From: an uncultured Pelagibacteraceae bacterium
GTDB lineage: Bacteria > Pseudomonadota > Alphaproteobacteria > Pelagibacterales > Pelagibacteraceae
Direction: 5' to 3'
NCBI GenBank assembly: GCA_902521615.1
Contig: CABYSJ010000004.1
Location: 1-64,000 of the forward strand
Length of the DNA stretch: 64,000 bases
Shown here in pieces: positions 16,386 through 25,282 of the stretch. A program made the position numbers and the translations under genes. The notes below the pieces were generated by a model, which was not told where the DNA came from, searched no databases, and was given only the letters and a program-made list of their open reading frames with translations. Each line of letters starts with the position of its first letter. Within the stretch, counting starts at the first letter, position 1.

Positions 16386-17250
16386 TTTTTAAAAAAAATT
16401 TTTTTAAGTGATTAATCGTTTGTTTGGGACTTTCCTCTGGAATGAAATGATCTGAATTAATTTCTGCCCCATAAACTTTTTTATTTGTGTATTTTTGCCA
16501 AATTTTAACTGATTTAAATTGCGTTCCAACAACTCCCTTTTTACCCCACAAAACTTGTATAGGAATGTTTAATTTTTTTTTTCTGTCTTTTTTGTCATGC
16601 TCTAAATCTATAGTAGCCGCAGCCCTATAATCCTCGCAAGTTGCATGAATTCTTTTTTTTTGTTTAAAGGCTCTAAAATATTCATCTTCAACTTTTCCAA
16701 TCGCACGTTTTGATGACCTATTAAAACGACTTTTTAACCATCTTTTAGGATCTGCCATTATCATTTTCTCTGGTAAAGGTGCGGGCTGTATTAAATAAAA
16801 CCAATGAAAATATTCTTTTGCAAATTTCATATCTGTATGCTCGTACATATCTAGAGTTGGACAAATATCTAATACACTTAAAGCCATAATTTTATTTCTA
16901 TAATCTCTTGCCATTCTGTGTGCAACTCTCCCACCTCTATCATGTCCTGCAACAAAAAATTTTTTAAAATTTAATTTACTCATCAATTGAACCATATCTT
17001 TAGCCATTTCTCTTTTAGAATAATTTTTATGATTAATTCCACCAGGTAAAACCAAACTGTCCCCGTATCCTCTAAGATCAGCAACTATTACTGTGAAATA
17101 TTTACTAAGTTCAGGGGCAGTCTTGTGCCACATTACATGTGATTGTGGATATCCGTGAAGTAACAATAAAGGAGGACCATTACCTTTAAATCTACAAAAT
17201 ATTTTACCCTTGTTTACTTTAACAAATTTTTTTTTAAATTCCTTGAACAT
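16363..17250 (-). CDS. Alpha/beta hydrolase, fluoroacetate/haloacetate dehalogenase-like
   Basis: A 295-residue alpha/beta hydrolase that matches haloacetate dehalogenases closely. The nucleophile is an aspartate, Asp104, in AGHDRGGR, with Arg105 and Arg108 in the carboxylate-binding positions; Asp128 is in VLDICPT; His149 and Trp150 (FHW) match the halide pocket; Tyr208 is in CEDYRAAATIDLEHD; His268 is the likely general base (DHFIPEE). These correspond to the residues known in the Burkholderia FA1 fluoroacetate dehalogenase. It would release halide and glycolate from haloacetates. It overlaps the downstream dioxygenase by 23 bases. Activity on C-F bonds is inference. Confidence 0.88.
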   Translation of the reverse strand: MFKEFKKKFVKVNKGKIFCRFKGNGPPLLLLHGYPQSHVMWHKTAPELSKYFTVIVADLRGYGDSLVLPGGINHKNYSKREMAKDMVQLMSKLNFKKFFVAGHDRGGRVAHRMARDYRNKIMALSVLDICPTLDMYEHTDMKFAKEYFHWFYLIQPAPLPEKMIMADPKRWLKSRFNRSSKRAIGKVEDEYFRAFKQKKRIHATCEDYRAAATIDLEHDKKDRKKKLNIPIQVLWGKKGVVGTQFKSVKIWQKYTNKKVYGAEINSDHFIPEESPKQTINHLKKFFLKNVKNNSK

Positions 17251-17261
17251 GACTAAACTAT

Positions 17262-17537
17262 TTAATTATTTAATAGTTTGTTTTTGGCTTTTTCAAATTC
17301 CTCTTGAGAAATAATTCCTTTTTCTTTTAAATCATTCAATTTACTAAGTTCATCACTTAAATTGCTGCTTTGTTCATCAGAAGTCTCGCTTTTCTCCCTA
17401 CCCTCGCTTTCAGCTTCCTCTTTCTCAGCTCTATTAGCTTCCTTAGATTTAAAACCGTTCATAATTGCCATTCCGCCTAAGTATAAAACATAAGCCATAA
17501 TAGGAATAACCAATCCAAAAAAAATTATTTTTTCCAT
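17262..17537 (-). CDS. SHOCT-domain small membrane protein
   Basis: A 91-residue protein with an N-terminal membrane helix (about residues 4-28), an acidic, serine-rich linker (EKEEAESEGREKSE), and a C-terminal SHOCT motif (LSKLNDLKEKGIISQEEFEKAK). SHOCT is a short oligomerisation module found at the ends of many bacterial proteins. Function is unknown. It follows the next small membrane gene by three bases and precedes the hydrolase on the same strand. Confidence 0.8.
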   Translation of the reverse strand: MEKIIFFGLVIPIMAYVLYLGGMAIMNGFKSKEANRAEKEEAESEGREKSETSDEQSSNLSDELSKLNDLKEKGIISQEEFEKAKNKLLNN

Positions 17538-17540
17538 AAT

Positions 17541-17744
17541 TTAATCTTCATCTTCTTCGCGCCAGTTTTTTTCATACATTAAATATGCAGCGTATATTAC
17601 TGATACAGTACCTACAATCATACCATAATCAAAACCAGTTTGCTTGTCATGCAAATACCAACCTAGCTGAGTTGCCCCTATAGGTGGAACTGTAAGAAGC
17701 AAAAAAATTATACCAAATCTGTATGGTCGTTTAGGTTTTTTCAT
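17541..17744 (-). CDS. Small membrane protein
   Basis: A 67-residue protein with a basic N-terminus (MKKPKRPYRF), two hydrophobic helices (about residues 11-29 and 38-57) and an acidic tail (WREEDED). The positive-inside arrangement puts both ends in the cytoplasm. I do not recognise a family. The three-base spacing to the SHOCT gene suggests the two are translated together and may form one small membrane complex. Low homology evidence, but coding looks genuine. Confidence 0.65.
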   Translation of the reverse strand: MKKPKRPYRFGIIFLLLTVPPIGATQLGWYLHDKQTGFDYGMIVGTVSVIYAAYLMYEKNWREEDED

Positions 17745-17779
17745 CCTAATAAATTAACAGATTACAGCTTATGGTTTAA

Positions 17780-18628
17780 TTATTTAATTTGCGATCTTTT
17801 GAAACAGTCGATCGTATTTTTAAGCAAACAAGCAATAGTCATTGGACCTACACCGCCTGGAACTGGTGTAAGTGCTTTTGCATTTTTTGAAACTTCATCA
17901 AAATGAACATCACCAACTATACCGTTGTCAGTTTTATTTATACCAACATCAATAACAATAGCATCTTTTTTAACCCAATCTCCTCTAACAAGTTCGGGTA
18001 TACCTACAGCTGCAACAATTATATCTGCCTCTAAACATTCAGCTTTTAAATCTTTAGTTTTTGAATGAGTTATAGTTACGGTGCAATTTTCTTTTAAAAG
18101 AAGTTGTGTCATTGGTTTACCATTTAAATTTGATCTACCCACAACCACAGCTTTTTTACCACTTAAATTAGGTTCAATTTTTTTTATCAACAAATAACAT
18201 CCAAGCGGAGTACAAGGTATCGAACTTTCATAACCAGATGAAAGATTGCCTACATTCATTGGATGAAATCCATCCACGTCTTTTGAAGGATCAATAGCTT
18301 CTATAACCTTCTGCTTGTCAATATGCTTAGGTAAAGGAAGTTGAACTAAAATTCCCGAAACAGTTTCATCACTGTTTAATTCGTGAATTTTTTCTAGAAC
18401 AGTCTTCTCTTCAACTGAGTCTGGGTATTTAATTACTTCAGATTTTAATCCTACTTCATTAGCTGACTTCTCTTTATTTCTTACATAAATCTGACTAGGT
18501 GTTAAATCACCAATCAGTATTACTGTTAAACCTGGTACTTTATTATGTTTTGATTTTAGCTCTGCAACTTCTTCCTTTAACTCTGCTCTTAATTCTGCCG
18601 CTGCTTTTTTTCCATCAATTAAAATCAT
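17780..18628 (-). CDS. folD: Bifunctional methylenetetrahydrofolate dehydrogenase / cyclohydrolase
   Basis: FolD interconverts 5,10-methylene-, methenyl- and 10-formyl-tetrahydrofolate, supplying one-carbon units for purines and methionyl initiator tRNA. The 282-residue protein shows YVRNKEKSANEVGL with the active-site tyrosine and lysine (near residue 50), VSGILVQLPLPKHI (near 95), KDVDGFHPMNVG (near 117), the nucleotide-binding VVGRSNLNGKP (near 162), and the C-terminal PVPGGVGPMTIACL. Length is normal. In SAR11-type genomes one-carbon oxidation also feeds through FolD. It is nine bases from the upstream yggT gene. Confidence 0.98.
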   Translation of the reverse strand: MILIDGKKAAAELRAELKEEVAELKSKHNKVPGLTVILIGDLTPSQIYVRNKEKSANEVGLKSEVIKYPDSVEEKTVLEKIHELNSDETVSGILVQLPLPKHIDKQKVIEAIDPSKDVDGFHPMNVGNLSSGYESSIPCTPLGCYLLIKKIEPNLSGKKAVVVGRSNLNGKPMTQLLLKENCTVTITHSKTKDLKAECLEADIIVAAVGIPELVRGDWVKKDAIVIDVGINKTDNGIVGDVHFDEVSKNAKALTPVPGGVGPMTIACLLKNTIDCFKRSQIK

Positions 18629-18637
18629 ATTTCTCTC

Positions 18638-18928
18638 TTAAAAAATCATTGGTGCGATGTACAGCTTCATACACATTTCGATAAACCAAATCAATAAAAG
18701 AAGGATGATTGGAGAAATATCTAGTGAACCTAAATTTGGCAAAAAACGTCTAATTTTATTCAGGAAAGGCTCAGTTAATTTGTAACTTAACTCTAAAATT
18801 GCATACACAAACCTATTTTGAGTATTAAGAACGTTAAATGCAATTAGCCAACTTACAATAACATTGGCGATTACAACATAAGAGTACAATTTTAAAATTT
18901 GTAAAACTAAATAAAAAATAGCTATCAT
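18638..18928 (-). CDS. YggT family membrane protein
   Basis: A 96-residue YggT-family protein with two hydrophobic hairpins: an N-terminal VVIANVIVSWLIAFN segment, the conserved TEPFLNKIRRFLPNLGSLDISPIILLLLI core (starting near residue 51), and a final helix. The family is linked to membrane or osmotic homeostasis, with no defined activity. Its ATG overlaps the stop of the mechanosensitive channel gene by four bases (ATGA), a coupling that fits a shared osmotic role. A second, looser YggT-like gene occurs at 28178. Confidence 0.9.
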   Translation of the reverse strand: MIAIFYLVLQILKLYSYVVIANVIVSWLIAFNVLNTQNRFVYAILELSYKLTEPFLNKIRRFLPNLGSLDISPIILLLLIWFIEMCMKLYIAPMIF

Positions 18929-20010
18929 TTTTTCTCAACGTAAATCGACTGACTTGGGAACGCAAATGAAGCACCATTTTTTTCAACAATTTCTTTGATC
19001 GCAATTGCTAATCTTTCTTTAACATTAAGCCAATTATTCCAACTTCCTGTTTTTGTAAAGCATCTTACATACATATCTATTGAACTATCAGAAAATTTAT
19101 CAACTCTTACCGCAACACCAATTGAGGTATTATAATCTTCGCTTGAATTAATATGACTTTCGATTTCATCTCTAATTTTTTTTAACTGATCTACCGTAGT
19201 GTCATATTGAAGTGTAATAATCCAACTGATTAACCAATTTGAAGTTTCACTTACATTTACAACTGCGTTTTCGGCAAATTGAAAATTTGGAATAATAGCA
19301 AGAGATTTGTCAAACTTTCTAATTGTTGTTGATCTAAATCCAATCTTTTCTACTACACCTTCAATAATACCCTCGACAGCTATCCAGTCTCCAATTTTAA
19401 ATCTCTTTTCAACTAAAACTAAAATTCCTGATATTAAATTTTTGAATAAATCTTGTGCCCCTAATGCTACAGCAACACCAAACAATCCAAGACCTGCAAT
19501 AATTGGACCTATTTTAATTCCCCACAATTCTAAAACTGCTGCTAAACCTAAAATAAAAATTAAAATTTTTAGCGATTTAATTATCCAGCCAATAAGTTCT
19601 CTTGTTAGCAATTTGTCTAAACCGCTAAGTATATATGAGATTGGTTCTATGATTTGGTGAATTACCCAAAAAATTAAAATAGTGATCAACGTTCTATTAA
19701 TTGTATCTACCACTTCTCTTCCTTCTAGCGAGAAAGTCATGTAGTAGCTTGCAATAAAAAATCCTAATACAATTGGTAAAAATCTTGCTGGACCTACAAG
19801 TGACTGAACAAAAGTATCATCTAATTTATTCGTTGTTCTTTTCGAAATAATTTCTAATTTTTTAATAACTAATTTGCTTATTAGACCTCTAAAAATTAAG
19901 AATAGTAAAAATATTCCAATACCAATTAAGATTTGAAAGATATCAACACCAAGAATTCCTTTATTCCATACTGATAAAAATATCTCTGAAAAATTATTAA
20001 TTAATTCCAT
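18925..20010 (-). CDS. MscS-family mechanosensitive channel
   Basis: A small-conductance mechanosensitive channel homologue of 361 residues. Several N-terminal helices precede the pore-lining TM3 segment GPIIAGLGLFGVAVALGAQDLFKNLISGI (near residues 167-195), followed by the beta domain start LVEKRFKIGDWIAVEGIIEGVVEKIGFRSTTIR. It should act as an osmotic release valve in the inner membrane. The gene ends overlapping yggT and begins two bases after hemD, so the run hemC-hemD-mscS-yggT-folD is probably a single transcript. Confidence 0.95.
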   Translation of the reverse strand: MELINNFSEIFLSVWNKGILGVDIFQILIGIGIFLLFLIFRGLISKLVIKKLEIISKRTTNKLDDTFVQSLVGPARFLPIVLGFFIASYYMTFSLEGREVVDTINRTLITILIFWVIHQIIEPISYILSGLDKLLTRELIGWIIKSLKILIFILGLAAVLELWGIKIGPIIAGLGLFGVAVALGAQDLFKNLISGILVLVEKRFKIGDWIAVEGIIEGVVEKIGFRSTTIRKFDKSLAIIPNFQFAENAVVNVSETSNWLISWIITLQYDTTVDQLKKIRDEIESHINSSEDYNTSIGVAVRVDKFSDSSIDMYVRCFTKTGSWNNWLNVKERLAIAIKEIVEKNGASFAFPSQSIYVEKK

Positions 20011-20012
20011 TT

Positions 20013-20711
20013 CTAAATTTTATATAACAAAAACTCTTCTTCTCCAGGGTTAAAAAGAAAAATCTTTTTCCATTTGATTTCGTTCAGTATTGACGAGGTT
20101 TTTTCGCCTATACACATTAAATTTGTATTCATCCATAAATTTTCAGTTTGGTAAATCTTTATGAAATTTAAGAAACTTGACGCACTATTTTGAGAGTAAA
20201 CATAGACCATATCAGGCATATTTAATTTTAATTCATTAACAAATTTCTCATCAAATTTTTGATTATGATCTACTCTGTAATTAATAATTCTTTTTACCTT
20301 AAAACCTTCGCTTAATAACTGTTGATCTAAATCAACCGATATTATTTCACTACTAACGTAAAGTAATTCTTTATTTTTGGACTCATAACTTTGTATAATT
20401 AACTCCTTTAAGTTTGTAACATTTCCTCCAGCCGCAATTGTATTTTGAAAACCAACACTTCTTGCTTTGTTTTCTGTAGCGTTTCCAACACAAAAGCATT
20501 TAATATTTTTATCTAATTTTACTGTGTTTAAAAATTTTACTGCATTTGCACTAGTAAAAACAATTCCACCATATTCGGAAAAATTAATTTCCTCATAGTT
20601 AACTTTTTCAATTCTTATTAATGGAAGATGAGAAACTTGATGTCCTAATGATTGAAATTTCAATATCATTTCAGAACAATCTTCCAATGGTCTAGTTAAT
20701 AAAATATGCAT
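20013..20711 (-). CDS. hemD: Uroporphyrinogen-III synthase
   Basis: HemD cyclises and inverts hydroxymethylbilane to uroporphyrinogen III. The 232-residue protein is divergent, as the family is, but starts ILLTRPLEDCSEMILKFQSLGH, contains IVFTSANAVKFL (near residue 50) and MVYVYSQNSASSFLNFI (near 165), and ends with an MCIGEKTSSIL segment, all usual HemD landmarks. One base separates it from hemC, which makes its substrate. The product feeds HemE, encoded near 51.3 kb. Confidence 0.92.
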   Translation of the reverse strand: MHILLTRPLEDCSEMILKFQSLGHQVSHLPLIRIEKVNYEEINFSEYGGIVFTSANAVKFLNTVKLDKNIKCFCVGNATENKARSVGFQNTIAAGGNVTNLKELIIQSYESKNKELLYVSSEIISVDLDQQLLSEGFKVKRIINYRVDHNQKFDEKFVNELKLNMPDMVYVYSQNSASSFLNFIKIYQTENLWMNTNLMCIGEKTSSILNEIKWKKIFLFNPGEEEFLLYKI

Positions 20712-20712
20712 A

Positions 20713-21630
20713 CTATCTTTTATATGAATTGTTTGATTTTGTTTTTAAAAGTAATCCAATCTCTTTACCAATTTCTTTAAATTCATTCAAATTACCAACC
20801 TTTTTTTCATAAAATCTTTTTTTGCCATCAAGAGAAAAAAGTTCAGCCTCCACAATAATCTTATCTCCATCAATCACTGAATGAGCGCCAATTGCTGTTT
20901 CACAATCTCCATCTAAAACTTTTAAAATATTTCTCTCAAGGTGAGCTCTTTTATGTGTTTCCTCATGATTTATTTTGTTTAAAATAGAAATTATCTCATT
21001 ATCACTCTCCCTGCACTGAAGAGCAATTACGCCCTGTCCTACGCTAGGAATTATTTCTTCGGCTGAAAAAATTTCTGAGATTTCATTTTCAAATTTTAAA
21101 AATTTGATACCAGCATAAGACAAAATAATTGCATCATACATCCCTTCATTCAATTTTCTAATTCTAGTATCTACATTTCCTCTAATTAGTTTACAGTTCA
21201 AATCTTCTCTAATTTTTTTTATTTGAAATTCTCTTCTGTATGATGAGGTGCCAACAATTGACTTTTGATCTAAGTCTTTAAGTTTTTTTTTGTTCTTTGT
21301 AATTAAAATCTCTCTAGGGTCATTTCTTTCAAGGAAAGAGTCTGTTGTTAATCCTTTTGTTTCATTAGCAGGCATATCTTTCAGTGCATGGACTGCAATA
21401 TCAATATTTTTTAACTGAAGTTCTTTTTCAATGTTACTAGAAAACAAACCTTTGCCACCAAGCTCAGATAATCTTATATCCTGTACTTCGTCACCTTTAG
21501 TTGTGATTGATTTAATTAAAATATCTTCATTACCAAGGTCGGTATTTTCAATAATCTTATCTTTAGCTTGTTGAGCATAAAGTAAGGCAAGCCTGCTACC
21601 CCTTGATCCAATTATTATTTTTTTTCTCAT
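20713..21630 (-). CDS. hemC: Hydroxymethylbilane synthase (porphobilinogen deaminase)
   Basis: HemC polymerises four porphobilinogens into hydroxymethylbilane on a dipyrromethane cofactor. The 305-residue protein begins IIIGSRGSRLALLYAQQ, has GGKGLFSSNIEKEL and AVHALKDMPA (near residue 80), GTSSYRREFQIKK (near 128), and the cofactor-attachment cysteine in DGDCETAIGAHS (near 240). It is divergent from tsaD over 53 bases, a common arrangement in alphaproteobacteria, and leads the hemC-hemD run. Confidence 0.97.
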   Translation of the reverse strand: MRKKIIIGSRGSRLALLYAQQAKDKIIENTDLGNEDILIKSITTKGDEVQDIRLSELGGKGLFSSNIEKELQLKNIDIAVHALKDMPANETKGLTTDSFLERNDPREILITKNKKKLKDLDQKSIVGTSSYRREFQIKKIREDLNCKLIRGNVDTRIRKLNEGMYDAIILSYAGIKFLKFENEISEIFSAEEIIPSVGQGVIALQCRESDNEIISILNKINHEETHKRAHLERNILKVLDGDCETAIGAHSVIDGDKIIVEAELFSLDGKKRFYEKKVGNLNEFKEIGKEIGLLLKTKSNNSYKR

Positions 21631-21683
21631 AAAAATTATTTCTTACTTGTATAAAGATTGTACAATTATTAAAAACTATTTGA

Positions 21684-22760
21684 ATGAGCAAAAAACCCTT
21701 AATTCTTGGAATAGAGTCTAGTTGTGATGAGACAGCAGCTTCTTTAATAACTGAAAATGAAGAAGGATTCCCAGTAGTTTTATCCACCATTGTTTCTAGC
21801 CAAGTGGAGGTTCATAAGGAGTTTGGTGGTGTAGTTCCTGAACTAGCAGCACGTTCACACATTGAAAAAGTTGATTGGATTGTCAAAAAAGCTATTGATG
21901 AAAGTGGAAGAAAAATTGAAGAAATAGATGCAGTTGCTTCTACCGCTGGTCCTGGATTAATTGTTTGTTTATCAGTTGGGTTAAGTTTTGGTAAAGCTTT
22001 CGCAACAGCAATGAATAAACCTTTTATTGCTGTTAATCATCTAGAAGGACATGCTTTAAGTCCAAAACTAAACACAAATTTAAATTATCCATATTTACTT
22101 CTTTTAATTTCAGGTGGGCACTCACAATATTTAAGTGTTCAGAACCTTGGTAAATATAAAAGATTAGGAACAACTATTGATGATGCATTAGGTGAGGCGT
22201 TTGACAAAACGGCAAAGCTTTTAGGAATAGAATTTCCTGGAGGACCTCAAATAGAAATTTTAGCTAAAAAAGGTGATCCCGAAAAATATGATTTACCAAA
22301 ACCAATTTTCAGCAAAGGAGGATGCAATCTTTCTTTTGCAGGTCTAAAAACTGCCGTGTTAAAGATAAGCAAAACAATTAAATCAGAACAAGATAAATAT
22401 AATCTTGCAGCATCTTTTCAAAAAACAATTGAGGAAATTTTATATAAAAAAACTAAGATTGCCTTTACTGAATTTGAAAAAATAAATGAATTAAATGAAA
22501 AAATTTTTGTTGTTGCTGGAGGGGTAGCGGCAAATAAGAAAATTAGGTCTATGTTAATTAATCTATGTGAAGAAAATAATTATAAAAGTATTTTTCCACC
22601 TATAGAGTTTTGTGGAGATAATGCAGCAATGATTGCAATGGTAGGTTTAGAAAAATTTAAACTAAATCAATTTAATAATTTAGATTATCCAGCAAAACCT
22701 AGGTGGCCTTTAGATGAAGATGCAGCTTTTCTAAAAGGTGCTGGAGTTCAATTGAAATGA
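21684..22760 (+). CDS. tsaD: tRNA N6-adenosine threonylcarbamoyltransferase TsaD
   Basis: TsaD transfers the threonylcarbamoyl group to A37 of ANN-decoding tRNAs, working with TsaB and TsaE. The 358-residue protein has ILGIESSCDETAAS at the N-terminus, the metal-binding histidines of AVNHLEGHALSP (near residue 112), LLLISGGHSQY, GEAFDKTAKLLG, and the C-terminal FCGDNAAMIA. Normal length. Its stop overlaps the ATG of the EVE-domain gene by four bases. Confidence 0.98.
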   Translation: MSKKPLILGIESSCDETAASLITENEEGFPVVLSTIVSSQVEVHKEFGGVVPELAARSHIEKVDWIVKKAIDESGRKIEEIDAVASTAGPGLIVCLSVGLSFGKAFATAMNKPFIAVNHLEGHALSPKLNTNLNYPYLLLLISGGHSQYLSVQNLGKYKRLGTTIDDALGEAFDKTAKLLGIEFPGGPQIEILAKKGDPEKYDLPKPIFSKGGCNLSFAGLKTAVLKISKTIKSEQDKYNLAASFQKTIEEILYKKTKIAFTEFEKINELNEKIFVVAGGVAANKKIRSMLINLCEENNYKSIFPPIEFCGDNAAMIAMVGLEKFKLNQFNNLDYPAKPRWPLDEDAAFLKGAGVQLK

Positions 22761-23170
22761 AATATTGGTTGATGAAATCTGAGCCAAATGTTTGGTCAAT
22801 TGACCAACAAAAAAAAGCTGGGGTTAAAGGTGCACCTTGGGATGGTGTCAGAAATTATCAAGCTGCAAAAAATTTAAAAAGTATGAGTAAAGGAGATCTA
22901 TGTTTTTTTTATCATTCAAACATAGGAAAAGAGATAGTTGGGATAGTAAAAGTTATTAAAGAATCTTATATAGATAAAACAGACAAAACAGGGAGATTTG
23001 TTGCCGTTACTGTTCAATTTAAGTCTGAATTTTCAAAGCCTATAACGCTCGAAAGTATTAAAAAAAATAAGGATTTAAGCCATTTAGCTCTAATAAAACA
23101 AAGTAGGCTTTCTGTAATGCCTGTTGATTATAAAAGCTGGAAAATTATAAATAACATGAGTAGAATTTAA
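22757..23170 (+). CDS. EVE domain protein
   Basis: A 137-residue single-domain EVE protein: MKYWLMKSEPNVWSI at the N-terminus, then WDGVRNYQAAKNLKSM (near residue 28), DLCFFYHSNIGKEIVGIVKV, and LIKQSRLSVMPV near the C-terminus. EVE domains share the PUA/YTH fold and can bind modified bases in DNA or RNA. Coupling to tsaD by an ATGA overlap hints at a tRNA-modification context, but gene order alone cannot show which base it reads. Confidence 0.93.
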   Translation: MKYWLMKSEPNVWSIDQQKKAGVKGAPWDGVRNYQAAKNLKSMSKGDLCFFYHSNIGKEIVGIVKVIKESYIDKTDKTGRFVAVTVQFKSEFSKPITLESIKKNKDLSHLALIKQSRLSVMPVDYKSWKIINNMSRI

Positions 23171-23185
23171 AAAAAAAATTATCCT

Positions 23186-25282
23186 ATGCCAAAAAAAAAG
23201 AAGAAGAAAAGCAAGGTAAGAAAAAAAAAGTCTAAAGTTAGAAAAAAAACCTCAAAGAAGGTGAAGAGAAGATCTAAAGTTAGAAAAAGATCCTCAAAAA
23301 AAGTAAAAAAAAGAATTAAAGCAAAAAAAGAAAACGGAAATACGCCTCCTGAGGTTGTTATTAAAACAAAACCAGAATGGATCAAAAGTAGCTTAGCAAA
23401 TAAAAGTAAGTATCAACAAAAATATTCTCAATCTATAAAGAGTAATGATGAATTTTGGAGAAAAGAGGGAAAAAGAATTACTTGGATAAAACCATATAAA
23501 AAAATTAAGGATGTAAAATACAGTACAAAAGAGGTAAAGATTAAATGGTTTGAGGATGGAACTTTAAATGCTTCAGCAAATTGTATTGATAGACACTTAA
23601 AAGATAAAAAAGATAAAACGGCTATTATTTGGGTGGGTGATGATCCAAAAGATAATCAGAAAATTTCTTATAAACAACTTCACCAAAAAGTTTCTAAAGC
23701 TGCAAATGGTTTAAAAAAATTAGGAATTAAAAAAGGCGATCGAGTAACAATTTATTTAACTATGATACCAGAATTAGCAATTTTAATGCTGGCCTGTGTA
23801 AGAATTGGTGCAGTTCACTCTATTATTTTTGGTGGTTTTTCAGCAGACTCTATTTCGGGAAGAGTAAATGATTGTGAATCTGAATACATCATTACTGCAG
23901 ATGAAGGAGTGCGAGGAGGAAAAACTATTCCACTGAAATATACAGTAGATGAAGCTTTAATGAGTTGCCCAAATGTTAAGAAATGTATAGTTGTAAAACG
24001 AACAGGTAACTACATCAACTGGGATCAAAATAGAGATGTTTGGTACCATGATATAATAAAAGACGTTCCTAATCATTGTGAACCTGAAGAAATGAATGCA
24101 GAGGATCCGTTATTTATTTTATATACTTCGGGTTCAACGGGAAAACCTAAAGGAGTTCTTCATACTACTGGTGGTTATATGGTTTATGCATCAATGACTC
24201 ATCAATATATTTTCAATTACAAACCAAAAGATATTTATTGGTGTACAGCTGATATTGGCTGGGTAACTGGGCACAGTTATATTATTTATGGGCCACTTTC
24301 GAACGGTGCAACAACTATAATGTTTGAAGGAATTCCAAATTATCCTGATACTTCAAGATGGTGGCAAATAGTTGATAAATATAAGGTAAATACTTTTTAT
24401 ACTGCACCGACTGCAATTAGAGCATTAATGCGTGAGGGAGATAAACCAGTTAAAAAAACTTCAAGAAAATCCCTTAAACTTCTAGGAACGGTTGGAGAAC
24501 CAATAAATCCAGAGGCCTGGATGTGGTATTATAAAACTGTAGGTAATTCTAAATGCCCAATTGTAGATACATGGTGGCAAACTGAAACAGGAGGTATAAT
24601 GATTGCTCCTCAAACAGGTGCTATTCCTCTTAAACCTGGATCTGCAACAAAACCTTTCTATGGAATTAAGCCGGTGCTTGTAGATAAAAATGGTAAAGAA
24701 ATAAAAGGAGCTGGTGAAGGAAGATTATGTATAGCTCAATCATGGCCAGGACAGATGAGAACAGTTTATGGTGATCATCAAAGATTTATTGATACATATT
24801 TTTCTCAATTTAATGGAAAGTATTTCACAGGTGATGGATGCCGAAGGGATAAAGATGGATATTACTGGATCACTGGTAGAGTAGATGATGTAATTATAGT
24901 TTCAGGACACAACCTAGGAACTGCTGAAATCGAAAGTGCATTTGTAGCTCATCCAAAAGTAGCTGAAGCCGCAGTAGTTGGTTATCCTCATGACATTAAA
25001 GGTAATGGTTTATATTGTTATGTAACCTTAAATGCAGGAGAAACAGAAACAGGAGAACTTGAAAGAGATCTAAAACTTTGGGTTAGAAAACAAATCGGAC
25101 CTTTAGCAACTCCAGATCTTATTCATTTTACTCCAGGTCTTCCTAAGACGAGATCAGGAAAAATAATGAGAAGAATTCTAAGAAAGATTGCTGCTAATGA
25201 ACATGGTCAATTAGGAGATACCACTACTTTAGCAGATCCGAGTGTTGTTGATAGTTTGGTCGATAATAGAAAAAATATTTAA
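23186..25282 (+). CDS. acs: Acetyl-CoA synthetase with a lysine/arginine-rich N-terminal tail
   Basis: Acs activates acetate to acetyl-CoA through acetyl-AMP. From about residue 60 on it is a normal Acs: [11 protein letters not shown], the AMP-binding loop [40 protein letters not shown], and [11 protein letters not shown] with the lysine that is acetylated in other Acs proteins. The first 50 residues are unusual: about two thirds lysine or arginine, with a 14-residue unit ([14 protein letters not shown]) repeated imperfectly. No ATG, GTG or TTG start was found between the tail and the conserved part, so the tail is probably translated. The encoding DNA has two A9 runs. The symporter genes lie just downstream. 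Confidence 0.95.
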   Translation: MPKKKKKKSKVRKKKSKVRKKTSKKVKRRSKVRKRSSKKVKKRIKAKKENGNTPPEVVIKTKPEWIKSSLANKSKYQQKYSQSIKSNDEFWRKEGKRITWIKPYKKIKDVKYSTKEVKIKWFEDGTLNASANCIDRHLKDKKDKTAIIWVGDDPKDNQKISYKQLHQKVSKAANGLKKLGIKKGDRVTIYLTMIPELAILMLACVRIGAVHSIIFGGFSADSISGRVNDCESEYIITADEGVRGGKTIPLKYTVDEALMSCPNVKKCIVVKRTGNYINWDQNRDVWYHDIIKDVPNHCEPEEMNAEDPLFILYTSGSTGKPKGVLHTTGGYMVYASMTHQYIFNYKPKDIYWCTADIGWVTGHSYIIYGPLSNGATTIMFEGIPNYPDTSRWWQIVDKYKVNTFYTAPTAIRALMREGDKPVKKTSRKSLKLLGTVGEPINPEAWMWYYKTVGNSKCPIVDTWWQTETGGIMIAPQTGAIPLKPGSATKPFYGIKPVLVDKNGKEIKGAGEGRLCIAQSWPGQMRTVYGDHQRFIDTYFSQFNGKYFTGDGCRRDKDGYYWITGRVDDVIIVSGHNLGTAEIESAFVAHPKVAEAAVVGYPHDIKGNGLYCYVTLNAGETETGELERDLKLWVRKQIGPLATPDLIHFTPGLPKTRSGKIMRRILRKIAANEHGQLGDTTTLADPSVVDSLVDNRKNI

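Noticed and set aside
19307-19660. Plus-strand ORF inside the mechanosensitive channel gene
   Set aside because: Antisense shadow of MscS, with proline/isoleucine/serine-rich composition typical of reverse-frame reading.
23179-23385. Phe/Leu-rich minus-strand ORF opposite the start of acs
   Set aside because: Simply the complement of the lysine-rich coding repeat; poly-Phe is an artefact.
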